A stretch of 64,000 nucleotides of DNA. Origin: Astragalus membranaceus (taxonomy: Eukaryota; Streptophyta; Magnoliopsida; Fabales; Fabaceae). Shown here in pieces: positions 21,532 to 32,839 of this stretch. Where the stretch lies: positions 223,746,659 to 223,810,658 of the forward strand of contig CM076846.1 of the NCBI GenBank assembly GCA_039519185.1, given 5' to 3'. The stretch's first letter is position 1. Every line of letters starts with the position of its first letter. The position numbers were made by a program, and so were the translations under genes. Under the pieces are notes generated by a model. That model made no database searches and was not told the origin of the DNA. It saw only the letters and a program-made list of their open reading frames with translations.

Positions 21532-23560
21532 TTGCAGTTATCCCTGTATTTTTTTATATATCAGTGCAGTTGTCCAGTGTTTTTTTATGTATCAGTGCAG
21601 TTATCTCATAGTTTCAATTGATTATTTGAGTTGATTAGTAGATTATTGTAGATAGTAAAAGATAGATGGTAGATTATCAATAACAAATATTTATCTCGTG
21701 TTTTTTCTTTTTATATATGAGTAACAATTATTTATCATTTTTTAGGTATTAGTGACAAATATTTGTCGCGTGTGTTTTAAATATTAATCAGTTTAAATAG
21801 TCATTAAGCCTTCTTGTTTTTTTAGATAATAGTTTTCAAAAATTATAATTATCAATGGCAAATATTAATCCTGTGTTTTTTTATATATCGCTGCAGTTAT
21901 CCCCGTGTTTTTTATATATCAGTGCAATTATCTGGTAGCTTCAATTGATTATTTTAGTTGATAATAGATTATAGTAGATAGTAAATTTGTTAGATAGTAG
22001 ATTATCAATAAAAAATAATTGTTTTAAATATTAATTAGTAATTTAAATAGTCATTAAATCGGTTTATTTTTTAGATAGCAGGTTTGTAGTAGTAGGATTC
22101 AGAAATTTTAATTATTAATGACAAATATTAATCTCATGTTTTTTTATATATCAGTGCAGTTATTTCGTAGTTTCAATTAATTATTTTAGTTGATTAGTAG
22201 ATTATAGTGGATAGTAAAAGAGAGATAGTAGATTATCAATAAGAAATATTTATTTTAGATATTAATCAGTAGTTTAAATAGTCATTAAATATTATTGTTT
22301 TTTAGATAGTAGTCTTCAAAAAATTTAATTATCAATGACAAATATTAATCCTGTGTTTTTTATATATTGGTGTAGTTATCCCGTGTGTTTTTATATATCA
22401 TTGCAGTTATCTCATAGTTTCAATTGATTATTTGAGTTGATTAGTGGATTATAGTTGATTATTGCAGTTATCCCATGTTTTTATATTAGATTATTTGAGT
22501 TGATTAGTAGATTATAGTACATTATTGCAGTTATCCCGTATTTTTTAGATAGTAGTTTTATAGTTTTCCAAAATTATAATTATCAACGGTAAATATTAAT
22601 TATAAATTGTCAAAAAAAATTATAAATATCAATGATAAATATAAATCCCGTGTTTTTTTTAATTATAAATTGTCAAAAAAAAATTATAAATATCAATGGT
22701 AAATATTAATCCCGTGTTTTTTTATATATCATTACAGTTATCCCGTGTTTTTTTAGTTATCAGTGCAGTTATCTCGTAGTTTCAATTGATTATTTTAGTT
22801 GATTAGTAGATTATAGTAGATAATAAAAGTTAGATATTAAATTATCAATAAGAAATATTTGTTTTAAATATTAATTACTAATTTAAATAGTCATTAAGTC
22901 TTCTTGTTTTTTAGATAGTAGGTTTATAGTAGTAGTCTTCAAAAAATTTAATTAAAGTAGTGTTTGTATAAATTTAGAAATTTAGTTAAAAGAATTAAAG
23001 TGAAGTGATATGAGAAAGAGATTAATTATTTATGGGAAAAGTAAAGTAAAAAGAAAAAAAGGAAGAAAGAGAGTGTAAAAGAAAAGTGAAAATGAGGAAA
23101 GAGAGTGTAAAAAGAAAGAGAAAAAAAGGAAGAAAGAGAGTGTAAGAGAAAAGTGAAAAGTAAAAAATAGAGTGTAAGAATAAAGAGAAAAAAAAGAAGA
23201 AATAGAGTGTAATGACATTTTTGTCCTCAAAAATTTGAGGTGTCTTTTAGATTGATCAATGGGGGTATTGGTAAAATCATATGTGGTTTAGTTGTATAAA
23301 TATAAATATAGTGTAGATCAGTTTAAATAGTCTTCCTGTGTTTTTTTTATATATCAGTGCAGCAATTCTGTGTTTTTTTATATATCATTGCAGTTATCTC
23401 GTAGTTTCAATTGATTATTTTAGTTGATTAGTAGATAGTAAAAGATAGATAGTAGATTATCAATAAGAGATGATAGTAGATTATCAATAAGAGTGTAAAC
23501 AGATTTCGGAGAGAAAAATTAAAATTTTAAGGTGATAACTTTTTCTAAAAATGTGATAGT
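21360..23560. repeat. AT-rich complex repeat region
   Basis: Blocks recur in the same order with variable spacing: ATTAATCCCGTGTTTTTT, ATATATCAGTGCAGTTATCT, TAGTTTCAATTGATTATTTT, AGTTGATTAGTAGATTATAG, TTAAATAGTCATTAA. The TTTCAATTGATTA block starts near 21611, 21939, 22170, 22417, 22778 and 23404. A TA microsatellite lies at 21483-21529. No coding frame is supported. Confidence 0.8.
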
Positions 23561-23870
23561 TTTTTTTAGTGTGACTCATTTACATTTTTATAGGTAATTT
23601 TAGTAGAGTAGTGTTTGTATAAATTTAGAAATTTAGTTAAAAAAACTAAAGTGAAGTGATATAAGAAAGAGAAGAGATGTTTATGGGAAAAGTAAAAAGA
23701 AAAAAAAAAGAAATAGAAGAAATGTTTATGGGAAAAGTAAAAAGAAAAAAGAAAGAAAGAGAGTGTAAGAGAAAAGTGAAAAGGAGGAAAGAAAGTGTAG
23801 AAGAAAGAGAAAAGAAAGGAAGAAAGAGAGTATAAGAAGAAAAAGAAAGAAAGAATGTGTAATGACATTT
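22960..23870. repeat. Duplicated block with purine-rich tracts
   Basis: GTAGTGTTTGTATAAATTTA, followed by a long A/G-only tract, occurs twice: 22962-23210 and 23613-23860. Each tract is built from GAAAGAGAGTGTAAGAG-type units. On the minus strand they give meaningless Phe/Ser/Leu-rich frames. Confidence 0.75.
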
Positions 23871-24023
23871 TTACCCTTAAATTAGATATGTGTATTGTTA
23901 ATAAGAGATTCCAATTGGTAATTTCATAGGTTTGTTTGTCTAAATAGATATTAGATATTAGATAAGTAGTTTTATATATATTTTCTTTATAAATAACTTT
24001 ATTATTCATAAATGGTTATTTAC

Positions 24024-24657
24024 TTATAAGTCTCGAGTTGAAACATACACGATGACGTTATTTCACCGTCTTTGAATAGCCTACCAAGTATGTATTTGTT
24101 TTAATTATTTTTTTAGATAATTTTCATTTAAGTCTCACTAATTTATTTATTAATTAATGTTCGAAGTGGTAAAACCTACCTAAATGCTCTAGGATAAAAA
24201 AAAGGAAGGCCCATTAAGTGTTATAAGTCTCGAGTTGAAACATACACGTTGATGACGTTATTTCACCGTCTTTGAATAGCCTACCAAGTATGTATTTGTT
24301 TTAATTATTTTTTTAGATAATTTTCATTTAAGTCTCACTAATTTATTTATTAATTCATGTTCAAAGTGGTAAAACCTACCTAAATGCTCTAGGATAAAAA
24401 AAAGGAAGGCCCATGAAGTGTTATAAGTCTCGAGTTGAAACATACACGTTGATGACGTTATTTCACCGTCTTTGAATAGCCTACCAAGTATGTATTTGTT
24501 TTAATTATTTTTTTAGATAATTTTCATTTAAGTCTCACTAATTTATTTATTAATTCATGTTCAAAGTGGTAAAACCTACCTAAATGCTCTAGGATAAAAA
24601 AAAAAGGAAACCTACCTAAATGCTCTAGGATAAAAAAAAAGGAAGGCCCATGAAGTG
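24024..24657. repeat. Three 200-bp tandem repeats plus a partial
   Basis: Units start at about 24024, 24221 and 24421 with TTATAAGTCTCGAGTTG and end at AAGGAAGGCCCAT. Copies 2 and 3 are almost identical; unit 1 lacks three bases after CATACACG. A partial repeat of the AAACCTACCTAAATGCTC part ends the array. Low divergence implies recent amplification. Confidence 0.92.
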
Positions 24658-24659
24658 TA

Positions 24660-25455
24660 AGCCCCGTTCTGTTAGTCATTTAGACTATGTGAATGACTGT
24701 AGTTATGGCCAATGTACTCCGGCTCAGATTTGTAGAGGCTCCACACGTGTCTTAGCCCCCTCATACTGAAGTGCGAGGACAAGTCTTCGCTTAGAGAATT
24801 ACCCGTTTCCAGGCCTGCATCTCTGCAGTTAGTGGCCCGGGGACTTTCCTGAGCCCAGCTTATCGCTTAGGCCCATTCACATCACTTCATGAACCAATTT
24901 GTTAATTTCTTCTCAGCTTCTAACTTTATAAACGGCTAACGTACTATCTTTACTGTCGATGTGGTACTACTTGTCCTGAGAACTAGAACGAGAAATGTAG
25001 ACGTATTAATTACCTTGCTGAGTCAGAAACGCAATATACTAAAATTCATCTTATTTATCACTACTCACTCAACCATTCAGTGTCACAGTCACACTGCTGC
25101 TGATGCAGCTCTCTCGTGAGTAATGTCCAAGACTAATACTACCTCCACAAAATCTCAACAACTTTCCACATATCAAACAAAATATTAATGCTTACCCGAG
25201 AGTTTGTGAGCACAAACCAAATTCACATGCTAAAGCTAAAACCTATGGTGTCTAAAAAAAGTAATGTATTAAAGGTTGATCTTACTATGTAACCACTCTA
25301 CACGAACTCATTTAATTCTTATGCACAACTTCAATCTTCCTTCATCAATAGGGGTAGTTAGTGAGGAGTCATTTTAGTTGCCATATTATATATTTCTAGC
25401 TTATAATACAAATCATAGATAAATCCTTTAGAAGCTTATTGTTAGCTAGAGAAAG
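24660..25455. other. Upstream region of the GDSL gene
   Basis: No coding frame. The first 230 bp are clearly less AT-rich than their surroundings and contain CCACACGTGTC, a G-box-like ACGTG core. Whether this acts on the GDSL promoter 700 bp away is not shown. A TATATATT stretch near 25383 could be the TATA box. Confidence 0.4.
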
Positions 25456-25761
25456 ATGGACATCAATAGCAGAAAAAAAGTATTTGTGATCTTTGCATTT
25501 GTGTTATTGGCATGGGAGAATGCACATGCACAAGATACCCTTGTTCCAGCAATGATCACATTTGGTGACTCTGCTGTGGATGTGGGGAACAATGATTATC
25601 TTCCTACTATTTTCAAAGCTGACTACCCTCCTTATGGAAGAGACTTTGCCAAACATCAACCCACTGGGAGGTTTTGCAATGGCAAACTAGCTACTGATTT
25701 TACTGGTGAGGAAATTAACATCAAACTTGCAATTCTCTTAGCTTTTTTAGTAATGATGATG

Positions 25762-25811
<50 letters not shown>

Positions 25812-26941
25812 CATGTATACATTTTTCATTCTGAATGAAATGTTTCATTTTACAGCTGATACACTGGGTTTTAAGAGTTATGCACCTGCATATCTCAGCC
25901 CTCAAGCATCAGGGAAGAACCTTCTTATTGGAGCGAATTTTGCTTCGGCTGCTTCCGGTTATGACGAAAAGGCTGCTATATTGAATGTAAGTTTGTGATG
26001 AACAACACACACACATGTATCTTAGAAAATTCATGTGTGAAGTTTTAACATTTTTGTCTTTTTTGGCAGCATGCAATTCCATTGTCCCAACAGTTACAAT
26101 TTTACAAGGAATACCAAAGCAAGTTAGCCAAGATAGCTGGCAAGAAAAAGGCAGCATCAATTATTAAAGGTGCATTGTACATATTGAGTGCTGGTAGTAG
26201 TGATTTTGTGCAAAACTATTATGTCAATCCTTTGATCAACAAAGTCTTCACTCCTGATCAGTATTCTGCATACCTTGTAGATTCATTCTCAAGTTTTGTT
26301 AAGGTATTTTGTAATCGTTATTCTGTTAAGTATGGTTATTTATTGGAATAACAAGGCATAAGCATCATGAAAGGATCAATTTTATTTATATAGGACTTGT
26401 ATAAATTGGGAGCTAGAAAAGTTGGAGTGACTTCACTCCCACCATTGGGTTGCCTACCAGCTGCAAGAACTTTATTTGGATTCAATGGAAAAGGTTGTGT
26501 CTCAAGAGTCAACAATGATGCCCAAAGATTTAACAAGAAAATCAACTCGACGACAGCAAATCTCCAAAAGAAACTTCCCGGTCTTAAGATTGTTGTCTTT
26601 GATATTTTCAATCCTCTCTATGACCTTGTTCAATCCCCTTCAAAATCCGGTAAGAAATACTTTGATCAGAACAACATATGGCATTCATTTCTTGTTCTAG
26701 CTACTTATTCTTGTAATCTGTCTTGTGATATTCAATAGGTTTTGTGGAGGCAAGGAGAGGTTGTTGTGGTACTGGGATTGTAGAGACAACATCCTTATTG
26801 TGCAATCCAAAATCAATTGGAACTTGTTCTAATGCAACTCAGTATGTGTTTTGGGACAGTGTCCATCCTTCACAGGCTGCTAACCAAGTTCTAGCAGATG
26901 CATTGATTACACAAGGCATAGGCCTCATCACTTCGCCGTGA
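25456..26941 (+). CDS. GDSL esterase/lipase, secreted
   Basis: Five exons: 25456-25705, 25856-25986, 26070-26303, 26394-26649, 26739-26941, giving 357 residues, the normal size for plant GDSL lipases, which usually have five exons. A signal peptide covers about residues 1-25 (hydrophobic VFVIFAFVLLAW). Block I is FGDSAVDVGNN with the nucleophile Ser39. Block III is LSAGSSDFVQNYY. Block V is DSVHPSQAAN with Asp330 and His333 of the catalytic set. The family hydrolyses ester bonds in lipids, cutin precursors or small metabolites, usually in the cell wall; the substrate cannot be told from sequence. Intron 1 holds a TA microsatellite. All splice sites are canonical and no lesion is seen. Confidence 0.92.
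25764..25808. repeat. TA microsatellite in GDSL intron 1
   Basis: About 22 TA units in the first intron, 55 bp after the donor. Confidence 0.95.
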
Positions 26942-27891
26942 GTATATCTGAAAATGTTCTGAACTGTATACTACTACTCACCGTGGTAGTGATGCAGAAG
27001 TTTGTTATTTGTTGAGTGTGAAGAAGTCTGTATTCTATTGAATAAAATCTTGAGAAATTATAATTCAAAGTAACCTGTTTACGTACACTGCTTATATTTT
27101 CCACAGAATTCTTCAGTTCAGTTTACATACCAAATTGTATTTACAATTTAGGAGCTTGATTTATGAGATCTTCCTTTTGCTTTGAAATAAAATTTATTTT
27201 CGCGTATATCTTAAAGTTCTTGATGAAACAAATTGGAGGGGGTCAAATACCTCCCGGCCGAACTCCGGATTATTCAGGGTCCCTTTCCCCTGGATACCGG
27301 AGGGGGTCAAAGACCCCTTAGACAAAAAAAATGGTTCTTGATGAAAACCAAGTAAAATTAATCAAGATTCGAATTGGTCACTGAGAAATCAAGGGACAGA
27401 GAACTCCAAATTTGCAATGAAATAAAGGCTGCTATTTGACCTAGTGATATAAGAAAATCCATCGAGAATGATATTGTTGCTATCCAAGATCAGATAGTAA
27501 TAGATTAAACCTTCAGCCAACTCTTTATGTTATAATATGTACAAAGAGATTTTAATTGAACTTTTAACCTCTTCCACATTATCCATGGCCATGCCATGTT
27601 ACTATTTGTAAACCAGCTATGGAACAAGATTTGTGAGTCTTGACAAGTATCATTTTTTAAGTTAAAAGTACTGTGATAATTTGAAGTATAATAATATTAT
27701 TGATGATTGCTCGCCAACTATTGAAAATGCGGTCTTCTGTAATACATGATTGGAGTCTGAACTGCACTGCACCTAATGGCTAATATACATGGTTAACAAT
27801 TACAATACTACCTAATCTAAATTTCTAATGCAAAGTATTCACAGAGTAAATGTAAAATCTTTGCATATTGATAATAATAATCTAAAACAAA
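26942..27891. other. Convergent intergenic space, GDSL and AR791-like 3' ends
   Basis: Contains the 3' UTRs of both genes (AATAAAATC near 27041 for GDSL). A short island at 27236-27325 with repeated GGAGGGGGTCAAA looks like a retroelement scrap. No gene is seen. Confidence 0.5.
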
Positions 27892-30187
27892 CTAACTATA
27901 TGATGCCGATCTTCCGCGTCTTTGATGGTTAGCGTTCACACGAGAATCTTTTAGAGCTTCAGCATACTTTTCCAAGTCGGATTTTTCTATGTCTAAGGAA
28001 TCCAAGAAGGAACGTTCTTCACTTAAACTGTATTTATTTGAGCTTCCCATGACAATGCTACCTGAATATCTCCTATCTCCTTCCTTCATACTTGTCGACC
28101 TGGAGAAATCGAAGGAAGTTCTACCCCCAATTCCAATTGATGTACTCGGTTGTGGAGAATAGCTATCTTCTCGATATTCAGATGAAACTGTACTTTGGTG
28201 ATGATTGCTATCTTTTCCTTGTATCAGTCTCCTAAGCTTGCTAAAAAATTTGGTCTGCCGTGTGGTGTTAGTTCTGGAAGACGATGAGTTATCGACAGAG
28301 GAAAAATCATCACATTCTCCACAGTCGGTAATAGAAGAAGCTTGGGAGGAGGACCATTGGTCTAAATCAAAGTCCACAATGCTACCTGGTTCATTATGAG
28401 CATACTCAAGTATAAGCTGCTTCGCTTTCTGCTCAGACGTGGGGCTTAAGCATTTACTCAAGTCCTTTGCAACTGTTTTACCGGGTGGGGGCTGATAATT
28501 CCGCAACTCATATCGTAAGCAAGCATTTATCCACCGCATATACACTAATTCTTCAATATCTGAACATCGATCGGATTGTAGTTGCTCAATTTGCTTCATC
28601 AAGCCCTCATTCTCTTCTTTGAGACGTTCACTTTCTTGCTTCACAGCATTTGCCTGCATTCCAAATGCACAAGGTAAAAAACGTAAGTAAAAAACAGTGA
28701 TTGAAGAAAGAGAGCAGGTGATGATAATAATCTTACTACCTCACGGTCTTCCATAACAGCATTTGCAAGGATTTGAGTAGAAGCCAATCTTCGAGATAAG
28801 TCAGAATTTTCTATCTGCAATCTTAAATTAGATTTCCTCAACTCTTCTTCTTCAGACTCGAGAGCCTTTAGTTTCTGCAGCTTTATTCTAATATCTTGAT
28901 CACAAGCAGCATCTTTGCATTCTTGGTCTCGCAACTTGGCCACTCTTTGTTGAAGAGTAATGATCTGTTCCCTATTCCGGTCTTCTTCATTCTTAATTTT
29001 CTTATTGAGCAGTTCGATTTTAGCTTTTGCTGTCTCAAGCTCAGCCAACACTTCTGCATGATTAGTAATCTGTTCTTTTAATCTCCAATTCTCTGACAGT
29101 AAGTTTTTAACCTTCAGATTGAACATCTTTACTTCCATATTGCTTATCTTCAATCTATTCTGAAGTTCCCTTACTGCTGTTTCTTGCTCTCTAAGACCAC
29201 AGTACTCAAGTAACTGGACCTCAAGATTTTGTTCCTTGTCTTGAAGCATCCTAATAATGTTCCTGAGTTGACTTATCTCCTGCTCATAGTCATCCTTATT
29301 ATCAGGACCTGTGTATCCTATACAAGATCCTACCTTTAACTTATGTGCCTTTTTAAAAGAATTTTCGACAGTGGTGGCTTCAAACTCTACTTCCTTAACA
29401 AGCTCATTAAATTCTGGTAGGAGAAACTCATCTTTTGCTCCATTTTGTTTACTGTTGGGGGAGAGAGCATTAGGAGAATATTCACTTTTCGACCCGTCGA
29501 TGCATGTTTCTTCCTGTATGTAAAAAATGCATCTTAGAAGTTTCTGCTAATTTGTTATAATGTGTATAATTAATTATTTTAGTAGCTAGTTGTGAAAACA
29601 TAATATGATTATAAAAGCTGCACATTTATCTGTTTCCACAAAAGGGTCATGAACATAATGATCATAATCATATAGAAGGTTTAAATGTTAGAATCCAAAT
29701 GGCCATTGATCATAATGATCATATTCATGTACTCATTTGAACCAAAACCAGATTTGAAATTGGTTCTGTACACATCGGTTCAAACCAATCTACAGCAAAT
29801 TGGCCAAAACAAAGCCAGTTTTATTATCAAACAAGCCTGTAGTTTCATTTTTGAAATCCAAACCAAACAATTATAGAAGCAAAGTGAAGGAAAAAATATA
29901 CCTCTGAAACAGTGGTGCAAGTACTTGATGCTGCCCCTATATCTCCTCCTAAATTTACTTCACCTGAAAAAGACATCATACAATGCACTAAAAAAACATA
30001 TCACTTGGATTCATCATGAAAGGAAACAAGATTACAAATTGATATAAGGCTGCAGAAAGAAACCTGAAGTACTCCCTGTGGAGGACTTGGGAGAAGGATT
30101 GGTTCTACTGATTTTGAGGCGTGAGCGGAGAAATCCAGCAAATGAAAGAGCCAAAGCCAAACCAATTTTCACAATAATAGGCTTCAT
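27892..30187 (-). CDS. CHUP1/AR791-like coiled-coil actin-associated protein
   Basis: Four minus-strand exons: 30187-30064, 29963-29902, 29513-28740, 28653-27892, giving 573 residues. Residues 1-20 (MKPIIVKIGLALALSFAGFL) form a hydrophobic anchor. Exon 3 encodes a long heptad coiled coil rich in Glu, Lys and Leu. Exon 4 begins with EENEGLMKQIEQLQSDRCSD and EELVYMRWINACLRYELRNY, a hallmark of the CHUP1 family; a serine-rich tail follows. The match is best to the Arabidopsis AR791 (At1g52080) type as I recall it, which lacks the long C-terminal domain of CHUP1. CHUP1 links chloroplasts to actin; the role of AR791-type members is less clear. A 5' UTR intron is likely (donor near 30598, acceptor near 30233). 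Confidence 0.85.
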
Positions 30188-30700
30188 TATACCCCTCTCC
30201 CTCTCCTCTTTAATCATCACAGTTAATCTAACTGTTCTTTAATCCATAAAGAAAGAGAAAGATCACATATCTCTTCATCACCATCTTCCATCTCAAAACC
30301 GCGAAAAGATCCTAACTTTAAGACTCATGTATGGTTCTTTATGTCTAGAAACAAACACAATAAGTCCACATAACACAAACACAAAGATCAGAAACCGTTC
30401 ACAATTAATAAGAACCATGTTAGATTGATTCTACAAATAAGTAATAGTTTTACAGAAATTAAAAGAAATAGCGCTTGATCCATTACTATGAAGTTCAAAA
30501 AGTGAACGACACGTATAAGCAGAATTCTCTCAATTCAAATTCAAATAAGGAAACAGACAAAAATTGAGTATAAGGATAAGGAAGACAAATACATACCCCC
30601 AACAGAAATTAACATGAAAAGGCAAAATCTCAAGTGTGAAAAAAGAGAAAGGTGCTTGCTTTTCGTTTTGGAGCTTTGCTTTGTATTCTATGTGTGTGGG
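30188..30700 (-). promoter_or_regulatory. 5' UTR and promoter-proximal DNA of the AR791-like gene
   Basis: On the minus strand a donor (GGGG followed by GTATGTATTTG) near 30598 and an acceptor (AAAGAACAG) near 30233 suggest an intron in the leader. The transcription start probably lies around 30680. Inferred from splice consensus only. Confidence 0.4.
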
Positions 30701-32797
30701 GTTGATGTTTGTTTGTTGTCTTTTGGAAACTGTTTAGGTTGCGTGTCAGGGTGTCTGTCTCTCTCGTGACAAAGATAGCAACTGGGCGTTACTATGAATG
30801 AAGTATTGAAATTGAAATAGAAACTGAAATTATTGAAGAACCGAAAAACCCAAAGAAAAAAAACGCTTCCACACTGAGTCAACAACGAAGCCAAAACATT
30901 TTGAAAGAGAAACTGAAATTATTGAAGACGCCAAATAATTGAGGATGCTATGGGGTGTTTTTTTGTGGTTGAAGTATGTTACGGATTTTGATTGTGTTTT
31001 AGTTTTTAATAATTAAATAATTAATTAATAATTAATAAAGAAAATAATAGCAAAAATAGTGGATAAATTAGTCGATATAAGATAAAAGTTTAATTGGTGT
31101 ACAGATTCGCAATCAATAAAAACTCATTGTATGAGTGGCTTTTAAGAGCTGAGACAAAAACAAATAAATTTTATTACATGTCGTTTCGTAATTGCCCGAA
31201 GTCATAAAAAATCCCATACAAAAATGGTGTATAAATTAAATTCATAAGATAGGCTTATAGAATACAATAGATAAACTAATTAGATAATGAATAACTTAAT
31301 TGATTGAATGTCAAATATAACGGTTAAAATTTATTTAATTTAATAAATTATTTTTTTTACAAGAATTTAGTAATTAGTTTTTTTTTACTGTAGTAAATTA
31401 GTTGATAACATAAAAAAGGGAATAAATTACTTGCAGTGTAAAATGTGTTTAGTTTATGTATATATAGATTTTTACGACCATAATCAATAACAATTCATGG
31501 AATCGTTAACATATGAGGTGGTTACCAATTGACTAACTTCTTTTTAGTGACGTGTCAATTTATAATTGGTAGATAGTGTAAAACACTTATACACCTATCG
31601 TGCATATACATTAAATCCGTATAAAATTTACATAGTGAGATTTGGCCATTAAAAAATAAAATAAGGGTTTAGTTGGTATACAATATATTATGGATGTAAA
31701 AAGTTTTATACCTTCAACCAATAATAAGTCATGGGATGCATGATTTTTAAGGTAGTTGAGATAAAGTCAATTTTTTTAAGATATGTCATTTCGTATTTAG
31801 TTGATGTTGTCAATAATCTTATACAATAATATTGTATATAAATTAAATCGATAAATTTAGATTTTCCTACACTTCATTATTTTCCATTCCACTTCCCTTG
31901 CGAGGAAGTGACAAGTATAAACTCGTCTACTCAAAGTTGAGATTCTGAGTTGAAACCTAATCACTATGAAAAATATTCAATCTAACAACATTTAATTTCC
32001 CGATTATGGCAGGCCATATGGATATTCCACTCTCGGACATGGGGTGGATCCGCTGTTTCTGGGATCGGTTCTCACAATGGACAAACTCAGTGTTGTCTGG
32101 TGCGAAATTTGATTAGTTTTTCGTTGAAAGTATTGAGACACGTGAGTAGCTAGCACAGTGGCGGACCCAGGACCCCAGGGTCAGGGGTGTCAAATTTTTT
32201 AAGGTCAGTGTCAAATGGGTGCAAAACTTGATCTACTAGTGCAATTTAAATTTTTAGGGGGTTCAAAATTAAAATTTCAAGAGATTTAGGCTATTTATAT
32301 AAGGTGGTAGATGCAATTTTTTTTTCAGGGGTTCAGTTAACTAGCAATCATCCAAACAAAAAAAATACGGATATTCCACTCCATGCTAATTTTGTTTGAC
32401 ACACTCTATGCTAAATTTTAAAGATCCAAACTGCCCACCTTTACTTTAAATTTCATTTGCATTATAATCCGATCGGATGTCTTGACAATTTATAATATGA
32501 AGTTAAGGTATCTTTCAGCTTAACATTCATGGGCATGCAGAGCAGCAGTGTTAAATCTTAGATCCACTGCCCACCACACCGTGGAATTAATCTCCGCAGT
32601 TGCGCCGTTTATACCAACAAGTTTTTTTTGACAAAAATATACCAAAAAGTTTATAATTTGAAGTTTTGAACTTTACCCGCCGGGTTCGTCCCTGTCCCTT
32701 GACATGACATAAACCCTAGAAATGCGTTGCAGAGTGTTTATGCAAAATTATGCAAAATGTGACATAAGCTGATTTCTGCAACGCAACACTTTCAAAT
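30701..32797. other. Intergenic between divergent genes
   Basis: No gene. Two related AT-rich blocks (about 31085-31260 and 31660-31860) share GGTGTACA/GTATACA, AATAAAAACTCATTG-type and ATGTCGTTTCGTA-type segments, likely relics of one transposon family. At 31900-32140 a tRNA-SINE-like stretch occurs (GAGTTGAAACC, TTTTCGTTGAAAG), resembling 48990-49140. Near 32158 GTGGCGGACCCAGG is a common plant transposon end motif. Confidence 0.45.
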
Positions 32798-32839
32798 TTG
32801 GTTTTTTCTACCAAAGTATCAAATACCACCATCATCATC

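Noticed and set aside
23030..24009. Phe/Ser/Leu-rich minus-strand frames as membrane proteins
   Set aside because: They are translations of A/G-only tracts and have no start context or domain.
24660..24890. Possible structured RNA gene in the GC-richer block upstream of the GDSL gene
   Set aside because: No tRNA boxes, snoRNA boxes or clear fold could be seen by eye; left as upstream DNA.
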